A stretch of 64,000 nucleotides of DNA. It comes from Ottelia alismoides (taxonomy: Eukaryota; Streptophyta; Magnoliopsida; Alismatales; Hydrocharitaceae). Below, in pieces: positions 23,266 to 35,040 of this stretch. Positions within the stretch are counted from its first letter, which is position 1. Each line of letters starts with the position of its first letter. The notes under the pieces were generated by a model. The model saw only the letters and a list, made by a program, of their open reading frames with translations, searched no databases and was not told the DNA's origin. The stretch covers positions 558,001-622,000 of the forward strand of contig JAZKJV010008265.1 in the NCBI GenBank assembly GCA_037367405.1. The letters run 5' to 3'. The position numbers and the translations under genes were made by a program.

Positions 23266-24357
23266 TGATGAATTTCATATTCATCACTCTAAAAGTTATT
23301 AATTAAGCTCTATTGCCTAAAAGGCATTATCATTTCTTCATTTATTCAGCATAATTAACATTCATGCATGTTTTGATAAGAAATGCATTTTATCACTTAT
23401 TTTGCACAAAATAAGAAGCCAAAAATCCCAGCCAAAATTGACATGAAAATAGCCTAACTTCCCTGATTTTTAACTAATTCATGCTAACTCCAATTGACCT
23501 AAAACCACCTCCACTGTGTACATAAATGAAAAATACAAAAAATCACTAACCCAAATAAGTGGACCAAAAAACCAAACCCTAGTTATAGGATTTCCGGACT
23601 AAAACCTCAATATCTTCTCCATCCAGTGTCTATTTTGATTCTACTCACTTTTGAACTAATGTACATTTAATTACCTTCAAAACAAGACAATGTTCAAGTG
23701 AATCGGAGCTCATACGTGAAAGTTGGATTTTGGGTCTCTTTTGTACATTTTGTATTTTAGCAGTTTTTGACCTATTATTATATGTACATAATTAACCTAT
23801 TTTATTTTATTTTTTTTCATTTATCTTCATTGATGAACTTTTTATTAAAATACACAAAAATCCAAATCCAAACTGAGCTTGAAATCAAAGAAACTAACTG
23901 AGTCCGAGTCTTCACTAATTGTTTGTATAAAAATTATCTTTTTCGTCTTTTATTTTATTTATTCTTTTTTCTACTTAATAAAAATACAAAAAATTGATTA
24001 ATGTGTAAATATTTATCTTTGATTTTATCATATTTTTCCGGATTTTTATCTGATTTAAAAATGAAAAAAAAAGTTATAAAACCCAAAAATCAATGTATTC
24101 TATGTACATGGGATACCCCAAAATATCACTTTGTGCAAATGATCGATTTTAATTTTAGTGACCTCATGAAATTTGTAGATCTCATTGAGACGAAATTTTT
24201 TGATCTGAGGTTGTTTGCTATTTTTTCCAGATTGTTCTTTGTAATTATTTTTTGATTTTTTTGGGGCTGACACTTGGCAGCTCCAAGAGCTGCCACGTGT
24301 CACCCATTTTTGAGGTTTTTATATTTTGTTTTTATAAAAAAATTAAAAGGCTCTCAC
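23266..24357 (+). repeat. proximal part of element D 3' LTR
   Basis: It matches the reverse complement of 42576-43670 (D's 5' LTR) from its first base: tgatgaatttcatattcatc here, tgatgaatcttac there, then shared text such as attaattaagctct. It stops at 24357 where LTR C begins. The uninterrupted LTR at 42570-42585 continues directly into the sequence now found at 12941 and below. Confidence 0.88.
24353..24357 (+). other. target site duplication of element B/C
   Basis: ctcac precedes the 5' LTR; its partner is cgcac on the minus strand at 12941-12937 after the 3' LTR (four of five bases). The empty site in D's 5' LTR near 42570-42578 has one copy (cgcac on the minus strand). Confidence 0.75.
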
Positions 24358-25499
24358 TGATGAATCCACATTTCATCATCTTTATTCTATCATTTTGGCC
24401 TCAAAAATCCTGGCAAATGCGTGTAAATACCCTTAATTAGAGCATCTTAGCATTCATGCATGTGCATGTAAATAGTGTATAAAATACTGTATTTAAGCCA
24501 AAATTATAGAATAAATAAAAGAAAAGAAGAAGAATAACATATTGTAAATATTTTATGACCCAAAACCCTGAGACCTAGGCATCTTGATGAATAGGTCGAT
24601 AAGGAATAAAGTAGGGGGAGATAAGGGCCAGATACCTATTCATTTTATTCTCTTTATTCATTTTGAGACCTATTTTTGGTTCCACTTTTTATACCTCAAA
24701 TAAAGAAACTTTGTACATAGAAGTTGTAGATAGTTAAGTAAATAAAAATACAAAATTTATTTCATACAAAAATACTGTACAAAGGTTATGAACTGAATAA
24801 AAATCCAAAGTACAAACTTCCCAGACTTATATCTTGAAAATAAAAACTCGAACTGCACCAAAATCACCTTTAATTGTATATAATTCAAAATAAGCTATTT
24901 AATGAAGGTGGTTTCGCATTTGGCGGAGCTACGGTTTGAAAGTTGAGTTTTGGACCCCTATTGTATACTTGCACATAATAAAATATTCAATTTATTATTT
25001 ATTCATTATTTTCATACTTTATATTTTTATAATTTTGTAAATATTATTTATAATAAATATGTGTATTAAAATCAGAATAAAAACTCAAAGAAACCATAAA
25101 ATAAACTACTTGTATAAATAGCATACCTAGGTATAATACCTATACATATACATATAGAATTACTATCTATATTTTATTAAGAGTACAAAATACGTCGGAA
25201 AAATAAAATAAAAAATATTTTTAAGTCTATAAAAACATTCTATAAATATATAAAATAATAAACACAAATAAATAAATTAAATACACAAAATAAAAATAAA
25301 ATAATAAAATATATAGATATACATACCTATATAGGGCATAAAGGTAACTTGTAATTATATACCTCATAAAAATAAATAAAAATCACCATAAAATTCTTTA
25401 TAAAATAAGAAACATTTTTTATTTTATAACCTAAAATTAATAAATTCAATTACTATTTTATTTTGAATTTACAAATAATTTTGGCTCCGAATTTCCTGG

Positions 25500-25564
25500 T
25501 TGGTCCACGTGGACCAACCAGGCGCGGTCGTCTGTTGACCTCGGTCAACTGCCTGACCGAGGTC
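25500..25564 (+). promoter_or_regulatory. G-box palindrome and W-box inverted repeat in LTR C
   Basis: TTGGTCCACGTGGACCAA at 25500-25517 and arms gacctcggtca (25537-25547) / tgaccgaggtc (25554-25564). Same layout as in LTR A. Confidence 0.6.
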
Positions 25565-27430
25565 TGCCACCCTCTGATAGCCCGATTCGAGCCCGATTTC
25601 ACCCTATTTCCGAGCTCGATCCCTTCATCCTCGGGCCTCGATTTCTTCTTGGGACTCCTTCCTTGATCATCACTGATCCTCACCGAGCACCAAAATCCTC
25701 TAGAATCTTCATCATTCGCGCGTGGATCTCGCTTGAAGGAGACGCCACCACCTTGTACATAATGGACCCGCCACCTTAGTGCTCGGATTTGAACCCCTTT
25801 ATGCCATTTTTCTCTCCTCCTGTTGCACCCCAGAGCTAGAGGGAGGTGACAGCTCCCTTTTCCCATCTTCAGGAGGGTCGAGGACGATCTAAGGCGGCTC
25901 CAGCACCTCCGCCTTTCGCCGGCATTGAGGTTCCCCCACCTCTGGTTCCGACCATCGAGGTATTCTTTCTCCCTCGTTTCTTTTTGCTTCATTTCATTCC
26001 CCGTAGCTATAGGAGTAGATTAGGACCCTTAGATTCCCTTGCTGTTCACTATCTCGCCCAATCGCACTCCATCGCCGGTGCGCACTGCCAGTCGAAGCTC
26101 CTCCACCTTCCATAGCCCATCTCTGACGTCGATTCCACCTCCGCAGGGTCCAAGCACTTTGCCCAGGTCCCCTTCACCACTTTTTGCAGGTCCACACGCA
26201 GTCAACATTCCTGGAGACCATTTTGAAGAGCTCGCCGGAGCTTCATGGAGCTTCAAGCTCTGCCACCCTCGCAGCAGCACCTCCGACCTACTCCGGCGAC
26301 GATGAGTACCCCAGCAAGTAGAGGGACCTTCCAGGATCTCGCAGCTCAATTTTGGAGCCCAACCATCACCGGAGACCTGAGATCGAGCACGGGGAAGTTC
26401 GCCTCGTCGGCGTTCTTCCCCGTTCTTCCCCCTGGCTTCTCTGTCGTTCGATCGAGTTGCAGCTCCAGTTCTGATCGCAGCCGTTGGATCATGTCGCCCA
26501 CCACCATCGGATATTCGACCGAAGATCTAATCTCTCCCGTCCAGCTGCGAACCGTCATCGCGCGTTGTGCGCGTGCCACGTGGATAAGTGACCGCCCCCC
26601 AGCCGTCCGATCGTGCACGAGGAATTTAGGCGTGGGTATTTTGCACCTACACCGCCGCCATTTTAGCATTTTATTTTCAGTCCATAAACTTTTATTTCTA
26701 GTTTAAATATTTTTGTAATATTTGCATTTAGACCCCCGTAGTTTCCATATTTGCATTTAGGTCCAGTCCACGTCATCTCAGGTGACCCGTGCACGTAGGG
26801 TGGTGGACATTTTGCAAGGACCCCCTGGGGGTTTGTTTATTTTGATTTGGTCCATGAACGTTTTAATTTAGTTGTAATATTTTGGTAAAATTGCATCTGA
26901 TCCCCTAGAACTTTGTAAAATTGCAAAAATACCCCTGCCAGGTCACGTGCCCGATGTAGGTGAGTTGGACATTTTGCAGCGAACCCCCTTTGGGTTTGGG
27001 TATTTAATTTTAGTCCAGAAAATTGTATTTAACGTTATATATTTTTCGAAAAATTGCAAGTAGGCCCTTGGACTTCTGTGTAATTACGTTTATGCCCTTG
27101 CCAGCCATGTATTTTTGCTTGGATGTTTCCATTTATTTCATGCATCATTTTAACTCGAAAAATTACCAAAAAATACCATAGGCTCCTGTTGCATTATAGT
27201 TTAACGCCATATTTTTAGTTTGCATTTTTATTGCATTTTCATATTTATTTACAATCAGAAACATGCATTTTCAGCACTGTTTGCATTAGAAAATACATAA
27301 AATTTATAAAATGTCTTTGAAAAAATTCCCCCAAAAAATATATTTTGTGTGTTTTAGTTTATTTTCTTTTCTGGCCAAAAATCTCTAAAAATTACAAAAC
27401 AAACCCCCTAAAAATAGCTAAATTCTCAAA

Positions 27431-27672
27431 GGGATTTTTACCCGGCAGACCTTATAAACTTTTTAAATTACCTTTATGACCTTTTGCATAACATAATTAC
27501 CCCATTGACCCTAAAAATTACCCCAAGAACCCCCACGAGCTTCAAACAGATTACCCGAAGGGTTCATGGGGTAAGAGTTGGCAAGTTTATGGGGTCGAGG
27601 GGGGAATTAGGTTGTTTCAAAGGTCGTAGAGGTAATTGGCAAAGTTTATAGGGTCTGCCGGGTAAAAATCCC
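27431..27672. mobile_element. MULE-type MITE (242 bp)
   Basis: It is flanked by a perfect 9 bp duplication attctcaaa (27422-27430 and 27673-27681). The ends are inverted repeats starting gggatttttacccggcagac. The homologous LTR B lacks it and has a single attctcaaa (minus strand, about 13693-13706). It therefore inserted after the retrotransposon. The ends match those of the 943 bp element at 40329-41271. It encodes nothing. Confidence 0.92.
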
Positions 27673-28443
27673 ATTCTCAAAATCTTCATAAAAATCTAAA
27701 AAATTCATAAAAACACCAAAATATGTGTTTCCTGTCTCTGAATTTTCCTAGCATAATATCTATATATAAAAATTAATTTAAAAAATTTTCACTCCTGTTT
27801 TCTATTTTATCTCTATATTTTTGTCTTACACATATATTGTATTCACTGTTTTCAGTATTTTTACATTTAAAAATACCAAAAAAATTAGGAAAAATCTAGA
27901 AAAATCACAAAAATAGTATAAAAATATAAAAATACCAAAAATATTTTATTTCCTAAATTTTGGTTATTTTTACATATTGTTATAAAGCCTTGATCCCTCT
28001 CTTTCTTACGTTGTATATATATATATTCTCTTTAAAGAAGAAAAAGAAAATATAAAAGTAAAAATATAAAAAGAAAATATAAAATCAGAAATTAAAAATC
28101 CAAATACAAAAATAAAAAAAATTAAAAATAATATATATATATACATAAAACCCACAAAAATTTGCACATTCATACGCAATTGCTCACTTTCACATTGATC
28201 TTTGTGCACTCCTGCTTTGTTCTATCTTGTTTGCTCCCTGAGTTCGACACTCTACACATACTTTCACTATACACACTTATTGTAGAGTTATAATAAATTT
28301 TAACTCCACCTTGCTTCTCATTGTTTGATTGATACTGTGGGTTAATTGTTGATTTATTCGGGTTTCGTGAGCGGTCGCCGCAGCAACTCTTGTCTCTGCC
28401 TTGTGTGAGATATTTAGACCCTCACAAGATCTGAGTTATCAAA

Positions 28444-28461
28444 TGGCGCCGTTGCCGGGGA
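28444..28461 (+). promoter_or_regulatory. primer binding site (tRNA-Asp type) of element B/C
   Basis: TGGCGCCGTTGCCGGGGA two bases after the LTR end. This is the site typical of Athila elements, complementary to the 3' end of plant tRNA-Asp (family knowledge). Confidence 0.92.
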
Positions 28462-29883
28462 GCAACAACGTATAAAGCATTCTTGTGTGATTAATTGTGA
28501 ATATTTGCTTATCTTTTTATTTGATTATATTGCTTGACTAGTCTAATCACCTCTTTGTTGGATTTTGTGTAAGGTACCGCTGAGTAAGGGAAGCGCTCCA
28601 TCCTAGGCGCTTGTGCACCCACGTGAAGGCTCGCTTAGCACCAAAGAAAACTTGGAAGCTTGAGAAGACCATCTTTTCTTGTAGAATTTTCGCAGTTTCA
28701 AAAATTTGTAATTTAAAGTGAGAGAGAGACTTAATTTATAATAACTTGGATTCTCTAGGACACTCGGGCCTAATTTCCAAGTGTTTGTTCACTTGTGGGC
28801 TCACCGCAGTTTTGTGTTTTTCGCGGCTTTTTCGTTATTTTATTTCTCGAGGATTTAGCACCTAGACATAGGAATTTTTATTGACTGTGACGAATCAAGA
28901 AGCTAAGGCCCAATCCCTAATATCTTGCCTGCACCTATAGATCGTAATAAGACTTGGCTAAAAATAAACTAAAAAAGATATTGACTTGGACGAGAGACCA
29001 CGTTCCGAGAGGAGTCGTATACAGTGCTGGCAGGATCTACTGTGGTGGACACCGATCGGCTCCCGAGATCGGACTCCGGACTCTCTTCCTGGTCGTAGCT
29101 ACTTGTTCTTCACGTTAATAGAAGTTACTCATCTTAGGGCGATTTCCTCGTGCATGCATCTAGGTAGTTTTATTTATTGTCTTTAATTTATGCGCGAATC
29201 ACTTTGCATGTAGAGTGATGGCGAAAAGGTACGCATCTCTATCCCTGCATGCATCATTGATTTTGACCGCGCATCGGCTTCTCCGCTTTCCCTCCCCAAG
29301 TTTTGTTGGACTCTAAATAGCAAGGAAATTGGAAAATTCGTTAGACAATGTTTGTTAAGAAAAATACATAAAAAGTGAAAGCAGTAAAATTGGCACTACT
29401 AATGCAAATTTGACCTTAAAACTCATCCCACCAAAAACTTTGTCTTGGGGAGAGTTACCCCCTCCTTGTTTGATTTATCTGCTGCGAGAGAGTGACCCGA
29501 CACTAGGATAGAGACACACCTAAAATTCCGGTTGACTATTGATCGTGGTTAGTCGTTCTCTAGTGAGGATCTCTCCGGTAACCGGTAAAGCGGACCGCGA
29601 CGCCCTTAGCAGATTGAATTTGCGGGAACAACCGGGTTACGGTTCGCAATTCATACTGGCTGGGAAAGATCTAACATGGATCGGGACAGTCGGCTAAGAA
29701 AGTTGGGTACCTAGCAGCTCGCTCTAACGCTCTGATAGATTGATTGATCACCTAATAAAATTTGAAAAGATAACTGACCGAACCTTCACGGTCATCAGCT
29801 CAAGCGTTGCGTTGGTGAACAGGGGGTTTGTATTTCACATCTTGTTTGCATTCCAGATCTCATCCGCCTTTATCTAGATCAAG
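28462..29883 (+). other. untranslated leader of element B/C
   Basis: About 1.4 kb with no conserved coding frame between primer site and gag. Packaging and translation signals would be expected here by analogy; none can be named from sequence alone. Confidence 0.65.
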
Positions 29884-31647
29884 ATGATGGGAAGGAGATC
29901 CCTTAGGCCACGTCTGGTGGCACCGCTATCGAGCACTCCTCCTTTTTCATCTAGGTTGGCTTCGGGGAGTCCAGACCCACTCTCCGAGCCTGAGTTTATG
30001 TCCACCATGTTCCCCCTCGACCACCCTTCTTCTTCTATCAGTCCAGTGGTGTCAGAATTTAGTACAGAACAGAGTTCAGAACATTTGACGACACCTGAGA
30101 TGGATTCTTTTGACTTTGCAGAAACACCTGAAATGGAAGGCAGAGAAGAAAACCCAGATGAGCCAAGACCACCTCCATACGGGTATGATCAGGCGGCCAT
30201 CAACAATTCACTGCTAGCCTCCCTGGAAACAATGCAGAGACATATCAGAGACCAGGGATTTGTCATGGGTGAAATCATGAGGGAGATGCGTGAAGGACGA
30301 GAAGAAAGAAATGGGGCGATGAAATACCAAATGCAGAGGGCGGAGGAGGAGATCCCAACCAGGAGAGGCCGCCTCCAAGGACCATGAGGTAGTTGCACAA
30401 CCCTGGTGCAACTCTCACACACCGATGGATCCGACTTCCTCCCATCTACGGTGACTTCGAGCTCCGCCCACACACCATTTAGCTCTTGCCCAAGTTTCAC
30501 GGGCTGGCCACTGAAGAACCTCACCTCCATCTGCAAGAGTTCGATATGATATGCAGTACGATCCATGACAGGTTCGTGACTGAGGACACCATCAAGATGA
30601 TTGCCTTCCCCTTCTCCTTGGTTGATAGAGCCGCTTATTGGCTAAAACATTTGGGGAGGTACATCGACACTTGGGAGCAACTCCGGACCGAGTACTTGAA
30701 CAAGTACTATCCACTCGGCCGGACAAATGCAGCTAGAGCAATGATAAGTAATTTCACTATGATCCCCAATGAACAATTCCATGAAGTGTGGGATCACATT
30801 AGAGAGCTCATAGACCGATGTCCACACCACGAAATATCACAACACAATCTGGTGTAAAGTTTCTTTTACAGGCTGACATCGGAGCTACAGGGGCTTGTCA
30901 ACGCCTCGTGTGGGAGATCTTATTTCTCCAAGGATGCAGACGTGGTCTGGGCCATCTATGAGCAGATGGCAGAAAATTCTACAGTGATGTCTCAGTGCCG
31001 CATCTACATAAACTCCAAGGTCCCGCCACAAGCCACTTCTTACCATCGCATTGCAAGGATCGATGCCGGAAACCACACTCCGTTAGCAGCAGTAGCACAA
31101 GACGAATCATCGGCATCTGACATGGGCATAATTATTGAGAAATTGGACCGCATCGAGATTTTGGAGAAGAAGCAGGGCCAAGGTCTGGCACAGATAGACC
31201 AGTTGGCAAAAACTATGAGTGACCTGAAGACTCACATATTGAGTATTCAGGAGGCACAATCATCTCAGGTCACTGGCTGACTCCAGAGGTAGCCGTTCTA
31301 CCCCACCACCTCCCGCATACCACCAAGTTCACCATGTCCAGGAGGTGCCGCTACAGCAGTTGCCGCAATATTCACAGCAGTCACCATCTTAGGACACTCA
31401 AATGGTGGTCTATCAGCTGGATCAGCCTTTGGCAGTACTACCACCTCCACCCTTCGAGCAGGAGCCGTTGATGGAAGTCAACGGGATATGGTACGACCGG
31501 TACCCCCAGCAGCCTGGGATTCGTCGTGATCACCCAAGATTCCATTGGTCCACTGGAGGTTCCTCATCCCAGCAGCAGTCCCCAGCTCAGGGCAATCACA
31601 ATAGCCAACACCAGCAGCCCCAATACTCCCAACCACAACAGAAGTAG
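29884..31647 (+). pseudogene. gag of element B/C (capsid domain readable, several stops)
   Basis: ATG at 29884 opens a 167-codon frame that is acidic and ends in a charged region. After a frameshift the capsid (Retrotrans_gag type) continues from about 30390: RLPPIYGDFELRPHTI, PKFHGLATEEPHLHLQEF, KMIAFPFSLVDRAAYWLKHL, EYLNKYYPLGRTN and EVWDHIRELIDRCPHH. Stops lie at 30480-30482 (TAG) and 30855-30857 (TAA); both replace Gln in related proteins. A predicted coiled-coil stretch (31130-31260) and a Gln/Pro-rich tail follow in a further frame, with TAG at 31390-31392 and 31645-31647. In an active element Gag forms the virus-like particle. This copy could not make it. Confidence 0.9.
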
Positions 31648-33128
31648 TATCAGCAGAATCCTCGTCACCCCTGGCAAGGACAGCAGTGGAGGCAGCAGCA
31701 ACAACCTTACCAGCCGCAGTACTCCCAACCTCACCAGCAACCTCAGTTCCAGCAAAGGAACACTCCCGGTTCTTCCGTACCCGTCTTGGAGAACCCAGCA
31801 CTTGATGATCTCTCATGTTTTATCTCCGAAGAGCAAGCATCTTTCCGGCGAGAAATGGATGAGTTCTTGCAGGAAATGAGGGACATAATCAAAGGGAAAG
31901 CCGCCATACCTGTGCAGAGCGAGCCAAATCCAAATAACTTAAAGAGGAAGTATGAGCAGGTACAGTTTACAGCGGATACCACTCCTAGTGCTTATTTGAA
32001 TGACATGCATTCTATGTTTGATACTCACTTCGTGTCACTTAGGAGCGGTAGGGAACCAGCCGGCGACGGCTCATCTGAGGGACAACACCATGGAGATTCT
32101 AGAGCCCCAGATGAGGAGAGAAGTGGTGTTGATGCCGCTAAAAACAAAGATGATGATGAGGGTGGTGCTGATGCCACCAAGGACGACCTTCTGGACGATG
32201 GTACTGAGGTCGTCATAGAACCAGATGCAGACGGTGGTGCTGAGACCACCATTCTTGATGATGAACCAGAGCGTGGTGCTGAGGCCGCGAAGGAGAATCT
32301 TTTGGGTGGTACTGATGCCCCTAACTTGAGTCCATCTGTATTCCAACCTTCTGTACTACCATTTTCTGTATCTCTGGATACTGAGAAAAAAGACCAAAAA
32401 ATGAATAAAGGAAAGGTTTCTCCATCAATTCTGAGTCCATGTGTGTTGAATGATGATGTTTGCATGGATTCCGGTCCTTCACAGGGCCAGAAACCTTCTC
32501 CTAACCCTCTGTCTGAGGAGGGCCCCTCCGTCCCCTTCCCTCAAGCACTCCACTCGGTGAAGGGGAATAAAATAGAAAATCCCAAAAAGAAGGAACAGTT
32601 AGAGTTCAGCCAGCAGATGATATACAGATTTCAGATACAGCTGACTCTACAGGAGGCACTAGAGCACATCCCCCTCTTCCAAAAGAACTTGAGAGAAAAG
32701 ACCACTGTACATAGGAGGAAGCGGAATAACAGAGGAGATATCCATGTGCTCACCCATGCCACATGTTGTTCCATTCAGAACCAGTTGCCAACAAAACGAC
32801 CAGATGCTGGAGATCCATATGTCAGATGCCAGATTAGTGAGCAGCCATTCGACCGGACTCTATTAGACAGTGTCTCTTCAATCAACCTCCTTCCGGCAGC
32901 CTTACTCGACCGATTTGAGTTCGTCCCGCTCCTTCGGAGTCGGACAGTCCTTTAGTTTGCTGATAGGTCTATCAAGAGGCCGAAGGGGTTGTTGAGAGAC
33001 GTGGTCGTCACCATTCAGGGCCTGAAATCCCCATGGACTTTGTAGTATTGGACATGGAGATCCCTGAGTCGGTGATCAATGCCCCCATCATACTAGGACG
33101 CCCATTCTTGTCCACAGCCAAGGAGGTT
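31648..33128 (+). pseudogene. gag C-terminus and start of protease of element B/C
   Basis: One frame is open from 31648 to the TAG at 32953-32955. It covers NPNNLKRKYEQ, FVSLRSGREP, then a 100-residue acidic insert with repeated GGA(D/E)ATK-like motifs (about 32100-32320) not seen in A. The IPLFQKNLREK helix follows, then the protease start NRGDIHVLTHATCC and LLDSVSSINLLP. The active-site Gly of D-S-G is replaced by Val here but not in the inverted copy at 22679-23079, so the change is later than the duplication. The sequence ends at the inversion breakpoint 33128. Confidence 0.9.
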
Positions 33129-33199
33129 CTACACATCATTGTCACAGTTTCGGCTCAGAAGTCATCTTAGATCGATCCTCCTCCCAAAGCATACTCTAT

Positions 33200-33564
33200 G
33201 GGTGCATTTGGTTGGTGGGTTATCTAGGGGAGGATAACCCGTTTATGTGTTAGTGTGTTTGGTTGGTGGATTAAGGGTTGGGAGGGTTTGTGTGATGTGA
33301 TTATATTGAAATTTGAAAAAGTTGGTAGTTATTATGGTATGATTGTATTGAAATTTGAAAAAGTGGGTAGTTGTTGTGATGTGATTGTATTGAAGTTTGA
33401 AATAGTGAGTAGAAGTTGAGTATTTTATGATTTTTAGATGATATGATGGTATAATATATATTTTTTTGATGGGAAGGGAGTGGGCCCCGCAAGTGGGTTA
33501 GGAATGTAGGGTTTGGGGGGTAACCCACCCAAATTGGGTGGTAACCCCCCAACCGAACGGGCTC
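33200..33564. mobile_element. MITE-like insertion (about 365 bp)
   Basis: Terminal inverted repeats are visible: gggtgcatttggttggtggg at the left and, reverse-complemented, gagcccgttcggttgg at the right. ctctatg occurs on both sides. The duplication could be 8 bp with one mismatch (hAT-like) or 3 bp, so the superfamily is unresolved. The interior has three related units about gatgtgattgtattgaaatt (33295-33395). Confidence 0.75.
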
Positions 33565-34619
33565 TATGAGAATTGAATAATCGACTCATGTGTGTAAATG
33601 ATTTTAGCTCTTCCCATCCAGAATGTCGGACTACCATGCAAACCTCCTCTCCAGTAACTCGTCCTCGGGGAGTCAGTTATTTCCTTCTAAGGTTTGTCAC
33701 GCTGTGTTCACAATCGAAATGGGGGAGAAGTTAGAAGAAGGAGAAAAGAACTGGAGGGTGGCCGGTGTAGTCACCTCTCCTTGTGAAGCTGTCTAGTGTA
33801 GCCGAGTCTCCACCAAGATTTGCAGGTTTTCTTGAAGCTTGGGCCTTTTTGGTTAGATATTTATTTGGTAGTGTCTTCTTTATATTTGGATTTTTGGTAG
33901 ATCTGCTTGGATCTTGTTGTGCCCCTACGGATATAGAATCTTTTTTTTTCCGTACATGTTTGGGGTCTTAGAATTGTGCCCAGTCGTCCATCCCTTTTCT
34001 GAAGCTTTATTTCAGCCCGTACTCCGGTCTTTAGATTTTCACGCTACCAGAAAAGAAACTCACACAATCTTCCAACATCCTGTCTGAGTTGAGCTAAGTG
34101 CATAGTGCGAGAGTACAAATTAATTCCCTACTCCAGAGTCGTACTCAGAATGAAGAGACCAGGTTAGACACTAAGAGTTAAACCCTGCACATTGTCATGT
34201 TGAACTCGAAGAATTAAGTCAGAGACCTGAAGCTTCTAAAATCCCATTTCTCGGTGAAGTTCCTCTAAAAATTAGGTGGATTAAGGTCAAGTCAAGATCA
34301 CTCTCGGTTTCTGCTCATAACTCAGTTCAGAACACAAGGACTTTTCACAAATGCAAATAAATGTAATGTTGGAAGAAGTGCGGGTGTGTGTAATGCAGAC
34401 ACAAGTCTCTCTCTCTCTCTCGCGCTCTCTTGAAAAAGTTTTCTTATACAAAAATGAACAAGAAGCCATTTTTTTCAAAAACATTTGGGTGGACATAGTT
34501 AGTGTTAGTAGCATTTCTTTTCTTTTTTTGTTGTTTTTTTCTCAAGTTAGTTACCCACCCCGTAAATACATATAGACAGATATGAAAGTACGAGATATGG
34601 GTAAAATATGTACACAGTA
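33565..34619 (-). other. conserved non-coding 3' block of element D
   Basis: Reverse-complement similarity to 6950-7700 of element A, for example cagagacctgaagcttctaa and gttgagctaagtgc. A ct microsatellite is at 34411-34432. No gene is seen. Confidence 0.6.
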
Positions 34620-34990
34620 TATATACACACCCTCGTATACTTAGCGAGTGCTGTGTCCTCAGAGCACAAGAAGCGTAAAGAAGACATAGCTCGGGCTAAG
34701 CGTAAGAGAGTGAAAAAAGAAAAAGAAAAAGAAAAAGATACATCGGTCTTCCCCCTATACTTAGGTTGTGAACAGTTTAAGTATAGAAGAAGAGCGAAAA
34801 TGAGGTGGTTGGGATATGTGAATGAAAAGAGTATATACATATGGGCATCGATTCCCCCTATACTTAGGCTTTGGTCAGCCTAAGTACGGAAGAAGGGTGG
34901 AAATGGAATGATCGTGAGATGAGGATAATGGTATGTACAAATGGCATTGGTCCCCCTTATACTTAGGCTTTGGCCTAAGTAGAGGAAGAA
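34620..34990 (-). repeat. array of polypurine-tract-like hairpins in element D
   Basis: Units at about 34632-34705, 34750-34790, 34855-34890 and 34950-34983. Each starts with a form of ccccctatacttagg on the plus strand and pairs with cctaagta downstream. In D's own orientation they read as in A and B. An a/g-rich tract at 34715-34740 corresponds to the pyrimidine tract of A seen from the other strand. Confidence 0.78.
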
Positions 34991-35040
34991 GATGTACAAG
35001 GAGACCGATGTGGTCAGGAGGGAGGGTCGATAGCCGATGA

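Larger units (their letters stand above)
24358..28441 (+). repeat. 5' LTR of element B/C (4084 bp with nested MULE)
   Basis: It begins tgatgaatcc, ends gagttatca and is followed after two bases by the primer site. Without the nested 242 bp element and its 9 bp duplication it is 3833 bp, close to the 3817 bp of its partner at 12942-16758. The same three zones as in LTR A are present. Confidence 0.92.
24358..33128 (+). mobile_element. Element B/C, 5' half (5' LTR to protease)
   Basis: It contains the 5' LTR (24358-28441), tRNA-Asp type primer site, untranslated leader, gag and protease up to the GRPFL region, and stops abruptly at 33128 inside protease. What follows belongs to element D. It complements the minus-strand 3' half at 12942-23079, with an overlap of about 401 bp. 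Confidence 0.88.

Noticed and set aside
24358..33128. Two independent elements B and C rather than one split element
   Set aside because: Shared stop and deletion in the 401 bp overlap, complementary content, matching target duplication and the two halves of D's LTR outside fit one inverted element better. A read-level check is still needed.
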